Source: Thiohalocapsa sp. PB-PSB1 | GTDB lineage: Bacteria > Pseudomonadota > Gammaproteobacteria > Chromatiales > Chromatiaceae | NCBI GenBank assembly: GCA_016745215.1 | Contig: CP050890.1 | Coordinates: 3,658,001-3,722,000, forward strand | Direction: 5' to 3' | Length of the DNA: 64,000 nucleotides | Shown here: piece after piece, positions 1 to 9,109 of the stretch | Numbering within the stretch: position 1 is the first letter of the stretch | Layout of the letters: each line of letters starts with the position of its first letter | Program-made: the position numbers and the translations under genes | The notes under the pieces: generated by a model | What the model was told of the DNA's origin: nothing | The model's input: the letters and a program-made list of their open reading frames with translations, nothing else | Databases searched by the model: none

Positions 1-922
1 ATGCACCAGTATCGAGGGTCAGACGTGCACGCTGACCGGCCATGAAGCGTAAAGTTTGCGTGCGCGGTGTCTGTACGTGCAGTATGATCAAGTCGCTCGA
101 CTCATGTTCCAGCTTTCGTATCTGCGCACGAATTTCCTGCTCGGGCAAGTCGTCCACGGATCGCGCCTCTGCTGCCTCCAATAAAATGTCGGTGATTGCC
201 GTGTGGCAACAAGCGAGCACGTAGCCCATTTGTTTCTCGCGCTCGCTGAGCACATAATCATGCTCATTTAGTTTCCACACATCACCTGAAACGATGCGCA
301 CCTTACAGGCTCCACAATTGCCACTGGAGCAGCCGTAGCTCATTCGCAGACCAGAGCGTACCGCTGCCTCGAGGATCGACTCTGCGCCATCGACAAAGAA
401 CTCGTGGCCGCTGGGGATGATTTTGACGCTGGCTGACATGATGCGCAGGAAGGTGTCCTTGGCAAGGAGGCGTGTGTGGTCTTCGGCAACCGGCTGTGCG
501 GCAATTTGGGTTCGCCGTTGATCGAACCAATCGAGTAGGGCCGCGGCAGATTCGCGTTTTTCAGCCGCCGATGCAAGAGCGGCATGCAACTCATCGAGCA
601 ATTGATCTTGGGCCTCCACCAGTGCGACCTTTTGCCCCAATGCTTTGCTCAAAGAATGAATGCGCGAAACCAGCACTTCCGGGCTTGGCAGTTCGGTGTC
701 AGCATCGAAATTGCGCGGCACTGCCGCGGCCTTGATATGTTCCACTTGCTCCAGCATACCGGTCTTTTCAAGGCTGACGCTTGGATAAACGCGTAGCAGG
801 TCGGACACGGCGATCTCGCCCTCGAAGGTCTGGATTTCGCCGCGACGAATGCGTCGTTGCAATTCGGCGCGGGTCACCCCGGCAAGCCGCGCGGCGCGGG
901 ATAGCGAAAGAAGTTGTGTCAT
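1..922 (-). CDS. 2Fe-2S ferredoxin-domain flavin oxidoreductase (C-terminus runs off the window)
   Basis: The reading frame is open from an ATG at 922 to the left edge, and an in-frame TGA lies 18 bases upstream, so the start is well bounded. The first ~50 residues look like a small helix-turn-helix or helical domain. A helical linker of ~120 residues follows. Then comes a plant-type [2Fe-2S] ferredoxin domain with a CSSGNCGAC motif (about residues 198-206) and a further Cys pair near 238. The last visible residues (PRTQTLRFMAGQRARLTL) match the start of the FAD-binding barrel of ferredoxin-NAD(P)H reductases. Its likely role is electron transfer between NAD(P)H, flavin and an iron-sulfur cluster. 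The partner is unknown, and proximity to nif genes is suggestive only. The helix-turn-helix reading of the N-terminus is tentative. Confidence 0.75.
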   Translation of the reverse strand, partial: MTQLLSLSRAARLAGVTRAELQRRIRRGEIQTFEGEIAVSDLLRVYPSVSLEKTGMLEQVEHIKAAAVPRNFDADTELPSPEVLVSRIHSLSKALGQKVALVEAQDQLLDELHAALASAAEKRESAAALLDWFDQRRTQIAAQPVAEDHTRLLAKDTFLRIMSASVKIIPSGHEFFVDGAESILEAAVRSGLRMSYGCSSGNCGACKVRIVSGDVWKLNEHDYVLSEREKQMGYVLACCHTAITDILLEAAEARSVDDLPEQEIRAQIRKLEHESSDLIILHVQTPRTQTLRFMAGQRARLTLDTGA

Positions 923-1088
923 CGGCCTGCACCGCGGTCATACCAGCATGCAAAACCTGCTGAGTGGGATGATTGCTGATCATTCATGAGTGAAAATGCC
1001 CGAAGCTCTGCGGCTGGATTCTCTGGCACAGAGGTCAAGAACCTGTATGGCCCTAGCCAGCCTTACCTCTCCATCAGATCGAGTTTAA

Positions 1089-3296
1089 TCAGTTAAGATA
1101 AACCCCGTCTGTACCGATCTTTCCGGGTCCGTCCAGTACCCAAATCCCTGCCGAATTGGCCCGCACCCGGAAGCTCAGGCTGCCGTCGCTGTGGATCTCG
1201 CCGCCGGTAACGGCATCGCGGTACGTGCCTGGACGAATGTTGCCGATATCGATTTGTTGCTCGGAGCCGATCGCCAGTCCGATGACTGCATAGTTGCCCG
1301 GCCTGGATGATTGCGCTTGCGATAGATCGCGGACGAAGCTCATGCCACTACCCCACTCGTTGACCTGGGTCATTTGTGCCTTTTGCAACGCGGGTACAGC
1401 CCGGCGGATCAAATTCAAACGTTGTATGTGACGGTAAATCGGGTGCGATTGTGTCGTACCGATTTGCTCGTCGCTTAGATGGTCGCCAAAATAGGCCCTA
1501 CCCGTTGTTTCAAGCGTGTCCTTCTCTCCTTCGACATCTTGCGGGGCACCTCGCATGAACTCGATTTCCTCGCCATAGTATAGGCAGGGGATGCCGCGGG
1601 CGGTCCAAAGCAGATTGTAGGCTGCCGCGGCCATCCATTGCTCGCCTTTGAAACGATATTTGAAGTCATTGTCTGGGCCAACGTCGTGATTTTGCAGAAA
1701 CGTGACCAGCTCGGTGACGTTGCCATAGATCCAGTCCATCGACAGGATCTGTCCAGTGCCGGCATAGGTTCCCTTGCTGACCGTATCCCTGAACGTTGAG
1801 AACAGGCCAAAATCGAGCTGCGGAAAGCCGGAGTCTCCACCGCTGGTGGGATCTTGCGGGTCCTGGCCAAGGCGGGTATACCACCAGGGTCGGATTTGGC
1901 TTGGACCATTGTCGCCGCCGCCGAGGTCGCCCCAGCCGTACCCTTTGACTAGGTTTTCGCCAAATACGAATAGACCAGGCTTGTGTTCTTTCCAGGCATT
2001 GACGTATTCAAGCAGGTTGTCGCGTTCGATATGTTTGACGGTGTCGATACGCAGCGCATCCACGCCCATATCAAGGTATCGGCTGATGGCTTGCACAATG
2101 TACTCCTTGACATTTTGCCGTTCAGTAGCGAGATCGATGCAATCGCCGGCCAGGTGTCGCTGCTGCAACGGAAAAGGGCTCTCCCAGTCACCGCCACAAA
2201 TGAAGCCATCCTGGTGATACCATTCTGGATCAAGGTCATTCACGTCAATACCGAAAAAGCGACCGGGATTGTAGCCGGGCTTGGGCACGCTTTCGCCGGT
2301 TTTCGGATCGACCAATGGTTGTGTGCCGTTGGGGTCAGCAGCGTGGCGTTGTCGGTACCATTCCGGCGCAACGGGGTTATCGATGTCATCGCGATTGGGC
2401 CAAGCATAGTTTCCCAGATGCCCCTGATATGGACCATGATTGACCTGACCCTGTTGGCTGCCCTGGGGCACATAATATTTGATTGGCAAGTGGTCAATAT
2501 GGACCTTGCCGCGGATTCCATATTGGCAGGAATGGTTTATGACAACATCCTGAATGATCTTGATGCCTTTGGAGTGGGCGGCATTGATCAAGTCCTGATA
2601 GCTGGCGTCCGGTGACTCCAAGCGCGGATCGATACGTGTCCAATCGTAAGCGTGATAACCGTGGTAATCCAGACCAGAACGGTTTTCAACCGGCGGTGTG
2701 ATCCAGATGGCGCTGAAACCCAGATCATGAATATAGTCGAGGCGTTGGATCAGCCCTTTGAAATCGCCACGCCAATGCGGATCAACAGCTTTGCCGTTGG
2801 CGTCGAAGCAAATGCGGTCGCGGCAGAAGAAGTTATTCGATGGGTCACCATCGTTGAAGCGAGCTGTGAGCAGAAAATAGATGGTCTCTTCGCGGAAATC
2901 CGTTCGTTTTTCGATTGGACCCAGGGGCAGAGTTGCGATGGCGGGTTTGGCACCTGCGGGCCTATGCGTTGACTTTTGTAGATGATCTGGCTGAGCAGTT
3001 GGCGCCGATTGTTCGGGCTTAGGCTGTGGTGGTCCGTCTTGCCATTGCGTGTCGAAGGCAAACCAACCGTCGCCCTCCCGGGTCATATCAGGGCTCTGTC
3101 GGCCGGCTGCGTCACTGAACACCATTTTTATCCGACTCGTGTCCTGCAATCGATAATGGTACCAGCCAGGGTGCTCCTCTGTAGCTGACATTGGCACCCC
3201 GGGCCACTCTGTGATGTCACCAGCAGGTATACGACCCCAAAAGTGGATCATGACTGGCTCTTGCCAATCCGATGGGCGCTTGAAATGAATGGTCAT
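1089..3296 (-). CDS. GH13 alpha-amylase-family glucan hydrolase with N-terminal starch-binding-like module
   Basis: This 735-residue protein hydrolyses or transfers alpha-glucan bonds. Residues ~1-90 (HFWGRIPAGDITEWPGVPM) resemble a CBM25/26-type starch-binding module, followed by a Pro/Gln-rich linker. The GH13 barrel carries the four signature regions: DVVINH near 249, ALRIDTVKH with the nucleophile Asp near 416, VFGENL with the acid/base Glu near 445, and FLQNHDVG with the third acidic residue near 537. A C-terminal beta domain ends in GIWVLDGPGKIG. The ATG at 3296 is preferred, but an in-frame TTG three codons upstream has a better-placed purine-rich site (GAGAGAG). I see no signal peptide, so intracellular glycogen turnover is more likely than secretion. 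The exact specificity cannot be read from the sequence. Confidence 0.85.
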   Translation of the reverse strand: MTIHFKRPSDWQEPVMIHFWGRIPAGDITEWPGVPMSATEEHPGWYHYRLQDTSRIKMVFSDAAGRQSPDMTREGDGWFAFDTQWQDGPPQPKPEQSAPTAQPDHLQKSTHRPAGAKPAIATLPLGPIEKRTDFREETIYFLLTARFNDGDPSNNFFCRDRICFDANGKAVDPHWRGDFKGLIQRLDYIHDLGFSAIWITPPVENRSGLDYHGYHAYDWTRIDPRLESPDASYQDLINAAHSKGIKIIQDVVINHSCQYGIRGKVHIDHLPIKYYVPQGSQQGQVNHGPYQGHLGNYAWPNRDDIDNPVAPEWYRQRHAADPNGTQPLVDPKTGESVPKPGYNPGRFFGIDVNDLDPEWYHQDGFICGGDWESPFPLQQRHLAGDCIDLATERQNVKEYIVQAISRYLDMGVDALRIDTVKHIERDNLLEYVNAWKEHKPGLFVFGENLVKGYGWGDLGGGDNGPSQIRPWWYTRLGQDPQDPTSGGDSGFPQLDFGLFSTFRDTVSKGTYAGTGQILSMDWIYGNVTELVTFLQNHDVGPDNDFKYRFKGEQWMAAAAYNLLWTARGIPCLYYGEEIEFMRGAPQDVEGEKDTLETTGRAYFGDHLSDEQIGTTQSHPIYRHIQRLNLIRRAVPALQKAQMTQVNEWGSGMSFVRDLSQAQSSRPGNYAVIGLAIGSEQQIDIGNIRPGTYRDAVTGGEIHSDGSLSFRVRANSAGIWVLDGPGKIGTDGVYLN

Positions 3297-3728
3297 GTCC
3301 GCCAATGCGATCTCTCTCTATGGTAGTTTCTTGAACTCGACCTACCGTACATCAAATGAAGGCAGGTGCTGATTCTTCATCAGGGCGGAATTGCAGCGAT
3401 CTGGTAAAACCATCCGTCATTCCCGACGGCCAATATTTATTTTTATAATCAATATGTTGCAAAATTCTTTTTGGAAAAGACCGCCGGCAAATATTGTTGT
3501 TGATCAATGCATTATGTTGTTAATCGCCGGGTACTGCTGTAAAACCATGGATTCATTTGATCAAACCGACGGGTTTGTCCTCGGTGAATTCAACAGAAAT
3601 ACCCGCAAGTTGATAGACTTGCTGTGTTCAGGCGCATAAAGTCATGCGCCTTGCGCGGCAGATTCGCACAAGATCGCCTGATGAGTTCTAACTCCACAGT
3701 TTGCCGATATTGGTGACCGACTTGCCTG
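3297..3728. other. Intergenic stretch without a supported gene
   Basis: Between the divergently placed amylase start and the end of the DUF4124 gene I see only an AT-richer stretch. A possible 82-codon plus-strand frame (3391-3639) lacks a ribosome binding site and any recognisable motif. I do not call it a gene. Confidence 0.4.
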
Positions 3729-4208
3729 TCAGCGGCAGAACCGTCGCAGAAATGCCTCGTACTCCGAGCGTCTCCGACGTAACTTGGCGCCTCGCTGAGT
3801 TTTGTAACCGGCGCGCAATTCGGCGTTGACCCGTTCGATTTGCTGGCGTTTTTTCCAGCAGCGATCGGCATATTTCCCCGCATCATGATCTGTGGTTGAC
3901 TTGGCTTTTTTCTTGCCTGCTTTCTTAGGTACTGATGCTGGAGAATCCGCATTTGATGGTGGTGTCCAGCCGGTTTGGGTGTCTTGGATCTCGATTTGCT
4001 GCAGCTTCTCTGATTCCCGGCATGACCGCTGACTGAATTCGATCGATCCATCCTGCGCGATGCACCTATAGACATGAGTCTGAGCTGATGCAGGTGCGGT
4101 ACTGGCTGAATGCACGATTATGCACCAGAGCACAAAGGAAATGCGAGCAACCTGCGATCCGGTTAACGGTCTTGCGGATTGCTGGTGCATCCATCTTTGC
4201 TTACGCAT
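3729..4208 (-). CDS. DUF4124-type exported protein
   Basis: A 159-residue protein. A long N-terminus ends in a hydrophobic segment (ARISFVLWCIIVHSAS) followed by APASAQ, a plausible signal peptide cleavage region. Just after it, VYRCIAQDGSIEFSQRSC is the typical DUF4124 pattern: tyrosine-arginine-cysteine, an aspartate-glycine turn, and a second cysteine that may form a disulfide. The C-terminal half is Lys/Arg-rich (KKAGKKKAKS) and predicted helical, with further cysteines. DUF4124 proteins are small periplasmic proteins of unknown function in Proteobacteria. The gene stands alone, divergent from the pta pseudogene that starts 56 bases away. Confidence 0.7.
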   Translation of the reverse strand: MRKQRWMHQQSARPLTGSQVARISFVLWCIIVHSASTAPASAQTHVYRCIAQDGSIEFSQRSCRESEKLQQIEIQDTQTGWTPPSNADSPASVPKKAGKKKAKSTTDHDAGKYADRCWKKRQQIERVNAELRAGYKTQRGAKLRRRRSEYEAFLRRFCR

Positions 4209-4486
4209 GGTTTCGGCCCCCTGAATGGTCTTGCTATTGAATTAGTCTGGTTGGAGTCATTCGATGCAGAGTATCTACATTGCCGGTGGTGCTGGTGAGG
4301 GCCGCGGTAAATCCGTGGTGGTGCTGGGATTCATGGAGCTGTTGTTGGCGATCAACCGGCGTATTGGTTTGTTCCGGCCGATTGTCAGTGGCAAGGTTCA
4401 GGACGACAGCCTAACCAGCCTGATCCGCGAACGCTAGGATCTGCCGTTTCCAGCCGAGCAACTCTATGGCTGCGTTGCCAAGACAG

Positions 4487-4637
4487 CTAGTGCTCTGCTG
4501 CGGAAGTCGCGAAACCGTTTGCAGTCGTTGCCGTTGTCGTCATTGATAACCCACGATGAGCGGTCATGACAACAATAACGATTACGACAACGACAAACAG
4601 CAGAAACGGTAGCGGGACATCCGCACCGCTGCACTAG
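4487..4637. repeat. CTAG-bounded palindromic MITE, copy A (inside pta)
   Basis: A 151-bp element begins CTAGTGCTCTGCTGCGGA and ends with the inverted counterpart TCCGCACCGCTGCACTAG. Inside, a GTTGTCGT-type arm pairs with an ACGACAAC-type arm, giving a long hairpin. Pta coding sequence continues on both sides. The CTAG at each end fits the known IS630-family habit of inserting at CTAG and duplicating TA; that family link is inference. A second copy is at 11889-12057 and a solo end at 34911. Confidence 0.75.
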
Positions 4638-5670
4638 CGAACTTCTGGCTGCCGGGCACTATGATGAACTCATGAAACCATGCAACTGATTCTGAACAAG
4701 TATATGCTACTGGATCAGAAATGCGACATCGTACTCTGTGCCGGCGCCGACTACGATGGCTTGGTGCCTTCACTGGAATTCGACTTCAACGCCGATGTGG
4801 CCAACAATTTCGGCTGTACAAGCGCCGTTGTGGTGAAGGGTTTTGAGCGTAGTCTGTAAGAAACTCTGCACGCATTGTACATTGCACATGAGTCCATGGT
4901 TGATTGCGGATGCGATCTGTTGGCCACCGTTGTCGATGGTGTAGATTCAAGGCACGTAGATATGGTGCAACGGCGCGCGCGCCGTACTGCCGGATACGGA
5001 AACGCTATAGGTACTGCCAGAGAACGTCTCTTTAGGCAAGCCGATGATCGGCGAAATCAGCAAAATCCTGGGTGCTGATTGCATCTGCGGGGAGGGTGAT
5101 GCCCTGAATCAGGTCGTATCCAGCTATCTGGTTGCGGCGATGGAAGTGCCGGACTTCCTGAACTCCATCGAAGATGGTTCCCTGATTATTGTTCCAGCAG
5201 ACCGCAGTAATATCATTCTTGCCGGTCTGATGGCGGATATGTCGGTATCCTTCCCGCGCGTGCTAGGCTGTTCGAATACGAACTGATTCATCGCGCCAAG
5301 TCCCAACCCAAGCGCATCGTGTTGCCGGAGGCTGCCGACGAGCGCATTCTGCGTGCCGCTGAGATCTTGATGCTATGAGGTATTGCCGATCTGGTTTTGC
5401 TCGGCGACCCCGCTGCGGTCCATCGTTGTGCCGGGGCGCTCGGTTTCGAACTCGCTGGCATCACGATCATCAATCCAATGACATCTCCGAAGCGCACCTT
5501 ATGCGAACATCAACTTTGAATTACGCAAACACAATGGCATCTACGAGCAGATGGTGCCGGATGCGTTATTAGATGCAAGCTATTTTTGCACATTGATGGT
5601 TTATACTGGTGACGCGGATGGATTGGAAGGGCCAATTCAGTACGATGCGGCGGTGGGTGCAAGTGTTGCG

Positions 5671-5802
5671 GGCCTTGTTCATAACTCCAACCAACTGACG
5701 AGCGGGTGCGTGGAATTTTCAGTAAGACTTTGTTTTTAAATTTAAAATACTAACGGCGTTCGAGGTTAACCCTAAGTCTTGGCCGAGCTTATGAACAAGG
5801 CC
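5671..5802. repeat. 132-bp MITE, copy 1, with perfect 8-bp target duplication
   Basis: The ends are GGCCTTGTTCATAA and its exact inverse TTATGAACAAGGCC. The element is flanked on both sides by GTGTTGCG (5663-5670 and 5803-5810), an 8-bp target duplication within the pta pseudogene. It has no coding capacity. The inverted copy at 8669-8800 has the same length. Confidence 0.93.
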
Positions 5803-6100
5803 GTGTTGCGCGTTCCAAGATGCCAGATAGCGAGGTGCCCGGCCATGCGACCGTACTCGTCTTTGCGGATCTGAACACTGGCAATAACACCTGTAAGGCA
5901 GTGCCGGCGCTGTGGCCATTAGGCCGGTGCTGCGGGGCTTGAACAAGCCGGTCAAAGAGCTCAGCCGGGGCTGCACGGTGACGGGCATTTTCAACACCGT
6001 TGCCATCACTGCCATCCAGGCGTAGCAGTTTGAGTGATTCATACGAATGCCGGAAACTGCAGTACCAGAAGACGGCGCAGAATCGACATCCATCCTTGGG

Positions 6101-6241
6101 CCATTTCTGTCGACAAACAGACCACCTGGCTTGTCTTATCGTTCGGCCTCTTTGTTGCGGCAACCCGCCCATAGAACGACTATGGGCGGGTTGCCGCTTG
6201 GCTAAGGCGAACAAGAACTCGGACTTCCTATTTCGATTTCG
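6101..6241 (+). repeat. R-family palindromic repeat R1
   Basis: First of about eight copies of a ~155-bp family. It reads ATTTCTGTCGACAAACAG, a CCACCTGGCTTG block, then a hairpin centred on AACCCGCCCAT/ATGGGCGGGTT, then GGCGAACAAGAACTC. The right end is degenerate. It fills the space between the end of pta and ackA. Confidence 0.8.
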
Positions 6242-6310
6242 TTCATCATCAACGTCGTTCCGCGTCGATCGCGGTTCAGTGAATGGAAACCTTCAGGAGC
6301 CTGCTTCCTT

Positions 6311-7513
6311 ATGAAAGTTCTCGTGCTGAACTCCGGCAGTTCTTCCATCAAATTCCAGTTGTTCCGATACGACGACTGGTCCGTTGTCGCATCCGGCAGC
6401 ATCACGCGCATTGGTGAGAGTGAAGGACGCATTCGATGTCATTGGATCAATGCAAACGGCGAATCCGAGTCCGGCGACATCAGAGTTCCCGTGCCGACGC
6501 ATCACGACGGCTTGGAGCGTATCATCACCAGGCTGCGCGAGAGTGGCTCCCTCGCGCCGGATCTATCGGAACTACGAGCGGTCGGACATCGTGTGGTACA
6601 CGGCGGTGAGGCATTTCACGCCCCGACGTTAATCGATGATGACGTAGTCGCTGCCATTCAGACGATGATCCCGCTCGCACCGTTGCATAATCCCGCCAAT
6701 CTTGATGGCATATTGGTTGCCCGAAAATTATTGCCAGGCATACCTCAGGTAGCTGTGTTCGACACTGCTTTTCATCAGACCATGCCGCGCACCGCCTACC
6801 GGTATGCGCTTCCAGAATACCTCTACCGAGAGCACGGCGTACGCCGCTATGGATTTCACGGCACATCCCATCACTATGTTGCCAAGCGCGCGGCGGCGCT
6901 ATTGGGCAAGGCACTGGAAAATTGCAACCTGATCACATTGCATCTGGGTAATGGTGCCAGCGCCACCGCCATCCGGAATGGCACCAGCGTTGACACGTCA
7001 ATGGGTATGACGCCACTAGAAGGCCTGGTGATGGGCACACGCTGCGGCGATCTCGACCCAGCAATCCATTTTTATCTATGCAAGAATCTGGGCTTTGATA
7101 TCGAAACCCTTGACGACCTGCTCAATCGTCAAAGCGGCCTGATTGGGCTATGTGGTGCAAACGACATGCGCGAGATACATCGGATGCAAGAGCGGGGCGA
7201 TGAGAATGCCGAACTAGCAGTTGGTATCGCCTGCCATCGTTTGAAAAAGTGTATCGGCGCCTACTATGCGGAACTCGGGTGGGTAGACGCCATCGTCTTC
7301 ACTGGCGGCATCGGCGAGCACGATGCAGAAGTACGCTGGCGCGCCTGTGCCGAACTCGAGCGGCTTGGCATCCTGCTCGATCCGATTGCCAATGCCAGCC
7401 AGGCCGATGAAGAGCGCTTGATCTCCGCCGAGGCTAGTGCTACCAGGGTGTTGGTAATCCCAACCAACGAAGAACTCGAGATTGCCAGACAGACCCATGA
7501 GGCCCTGCTTTAG
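6311..7513 (+). CDS. ackA: acetate kinase
   Basis: AckA interconverts acetyl phosphate plus ADP with acetate plus ATP. At 400 residues it has normal family length. The N-terminal phosphate-binding loop LNSGSSSIKFQ is present, as are FDTAFHQTMP, GFHGTSHHYV, the ATP-site LHLGNGASA and C-terminal FTGGIGEH, so the enzyme looks intact. The ATG at 6311 has AGGAG 12 bases upstream. Its usual operon partner pta is a pseudogene here, so acetyl phosphate must come from another route (a second pta elsewhere, phosphotransbutyrylase or phosphoketolase) or the gene is on its way out. The stop codon TAG is built from the first bases of repeat R2. Confidence 0.97.
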   Translation: MKVLVLNSGSSSIKFQLFRYDDWSVVASGSITRIGESEGRIRCHWINANGESESGDIRVPVPTHHDGLERIITRLRESGSLAPDLSELRAVGHRVVHGGEAFHAPTLIDDDVVAAIQTMIPLAPLHNPANLDGILVARKLLPGIPQVAVFDTAFHQTMPRTAYRYALPEYLYREHGVRRYGFHGTSHHYVAKRAAALLGKALENCNLITLHLGNGASATAIRNGTSVDTSMGMTPLEGLVMGTRCGDLDPAIHFYLCKNLGFDIETLDDLLNRQSGLIGLCGANDMREIHRMQERGDENAELAVGIACHRLKKCIGAYYAELGWVDAIVFTGGIGEHDAEVRWRACAELERLGILLDPIANASQADEERLISAEASATRVLVIPTNEELEIARQTHEALL

Positions 7514-7670
7514 GCGCTTGTCGGAGAGAAACATACCAATTGGCGGCGGATTCTCGTTCGCCTTCGCGAAGCCTCAACCCGCCCATAGTCGCTCTATGGG
7601 CGAGTTGCCGCAACGTCGATGCTGGACGAGAAAATAAGCCAGGTGGTCTGTTGCTCGACAGAAATCGCCT
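7512..7670 (-). repeat. R-family palindromic repeat R2, abutting the ackA stop
   Basis: Near full-length copy in the opposite orientation to R1, running from AGGCGCTTGTCGGAGAGAAA to CGACAGAAATCGCCT. The central inverted repeat is AACCCGCCCATAG/CTATGGGCGAGTT. Its first bases overlap the TAG of ackA, and the hairpin could serve as a transcript end. Confidence 0.88.
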
Positions 7671-7715
7671 TGATGCCCTTGGCCAAAGTGCTCGTGGGTT
7701 CAGCGCATCTGCATC

Positions 7716-8534
7716 TTACCTGGTATCGCAAGAGTGCCGTAACCAAAGGTGGCCTAACATCCCAAGCAGCAAGATCGTGAGTACGACTACCCATTTGGAT
7801 AGGGTTGGAATTGGGGTTGAACAGGAACCGAAGCGAAGCCTGATAATTCCATTAGCTTGCGCTTGTGCGTTGCCCTGTGGTGGCGTTGCGGCCGCGGCTG
7901 CAACGGATACTGTCACGGTGAGATCGTCACCGACCACGGTGTTGGATAAATCCATAAGGGAATACCCCGATCTATCACTGACAGGCGGGGTAGGCGGGGC
8001 CGAGACGTCGAGCTTTCCTAAATCAATGCGTGGTTCGTTATTGATTTCGATACTGGCCGGCTTGCTGGTGCTGGCTTCGGCTTGATTGGGAGCAGTTGCC
8101 GATGCCGTAGGCTTTTCCTCTCCCCCCCCAGACGAGGCTGCTGCAGCAGCGTCGTCATCGGCCGTACTCAAGGCTCCGGCTTCCCATTCCGCACAGAGCG
8201 GAGCAGGATCTCCAGTGCGTTCTCCAGACTCAGGCTCGATTGTATAATTTAAAACTGCTCCCGACATCGCTTCCCCGAAACAACCCTGCGGCAGGTCGGA
8301 ATCACAATTGGATAAGTCAATGAAATCGGTGGTTGCAAATGTTGGAACTGGATCAGGCCGTTGCTGCGTTGCTTGCATAGCGTCAGGCAAGCGATCGGTT
8401 TTCTTGATGAGTTCGCCATTGATCTTTAATTCCGACCGATAGGTGCTTTTGATCAAAACCAATTCGGCGGCATCAATGCACGACATCGTCAACAAAAGGC
8501 AGAGCAGCAGAGAGCGGGAGATAGGCGTTATCAT
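7716..8534 (-). CDS. exported protein with IPTL-CTERM sorting tail
   Basis: A 272-residue protein. It has an N-terminal signal peptide (SRSLLLCLLLTMSCIDAAE), a low-complexity Ala/Ser/Glu-rich middle, and a C-terminal tripartite tail: IPTLSKW, a hydrophobic helix VVVLTILLLGMLG, and a basic end LWLRHSCDTR. This is the IPTL-CTERM arrangement, recognised as a protein-sorting signal in Proteobacteria and related in layout to PEP-CTERM. The protein is therefore expected at the envelope or in the extracellular matrix. The body has no domain I recognise. It is convergent with ackA across repeat R2. Confidence 0.75.
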   Translation of the reverse strand: MITPISRSLLLCLLLTMSCIDAAELVLIKSTYRSELKINGELIKKTDRLPDAMQATQQRPDPVPTFATTDFIDLSNCDSDLPQGCFGEAMSGAVLNYTIEPESGERTGDPAPLCAEWEAGALSTADDDAAAAASSGGGEEKPTASATAPNQAEASTSKPASIEINNEPRIDLGKLDVSAPPTPPVSDRSGYSLMDLSNTVVGDDLTVTVSVAAAAATPPQGNAQAQANGIIRLRFGSCSTPIPTLSKWVVVLTILLLGMLGHLWLRHSCDTR

Positions 8535-8668
8535 GCTTGTAACAGCTGACCATCTTTGGGTGCTTTTTTTATTGCCGTAATACTGTCATGTGGCTATGTT
8601 CATGGTAAACAGTGATCGACCATGTTTGGATTGGTCTGCTGGTTTACTCCCTAATCATTCAAGCGAAG

Positions 8669-8800
8669 GGCCTGATGCATAAGCTCGCCCAGGACTTGGA
8701 GTTGACCTCGAAAGCCACAGTATTTTAAATTAAAAAACAAAACCTTACGGAATAGCCCCACGCACCCGCTCGTCACTTGGTCGGAATTATGCACAAGACC
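8669..8800. repeat. 132-bp MITE, copy 2 (inverted relative to copy 1)
   Basis: The ends are GGCCTGATGCATAAGCTC and TTATGCACAAGACC. The interior matches the reverse complement of 5671-5802, including the AT-rich core TTTTAAATTAAAAAACAAAA. It is flanked by AAGCGAAG (8661-8668) and GAGCGAAG (8801-8808), a 7-of-8 match to an 8-bp duplication. The rest of the 8535-9109 gap shows nothing else I can support. Confidence 0.88.
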
Positions 8801-9109
8801 GAGCGAAGACTATCTGTATGTACTGTTCCTATGTACTAGTATGGAAATGTACTGGCTACTACTCGATGGGTGCAATCCGCCTAGCGTGCCCTGGAGAAAG
8901 TTTCACAATTAAGCGGCGCATTTTACCGTAACGATGAAACATGAGGACGATGGAACACGCGAAAGCGGCGAAACCCAGTAAACCTGAAGTTTCTCATGCC
9001 CTGATGCGATGTCGTTTCGATCCCAATCTCGATCCTAAATTAAATAGCACTGGGCAGGTTGCACCCCCTACTCGAGTCGTATCAGCAATCTGCCAGGAAA
9101 GGTTCTATC

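Larger units (their letters stand above)
4264..6025 (+). pseudogene. pta: phosphate acetyltransferase, heavily degraded
   Basis: Translated pieces match Pta in order. At the N-terminus MQSIYIAGGAGEGRGKSVVV resembles the P-loop-like start. The DRTGG-domain segment GKPMIGEISKILGADCICGE follows near 5035, then IVLPEAADERILRAAEI near 5320. The C-terminal piece VLVFADLNTGNNTCKAV near 5848 leads to a TAG at 6023. The gene is dead: there is a stop after RER near 4437, several frameshifts, two inserted repeat elements (4487-4637 and 5671-5802), and an internal deletion near 5620 where YTGDADG is joined directly to the later LEGPIQYDAAVG segment. Removing the 5671 element with one copy of its target repeat restores VGASVARSKMPDSEV. 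In an intact strain it would make acetyl phosphate from acetyl-CoA together with the adjacent ackA. Confidence 0.9.
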
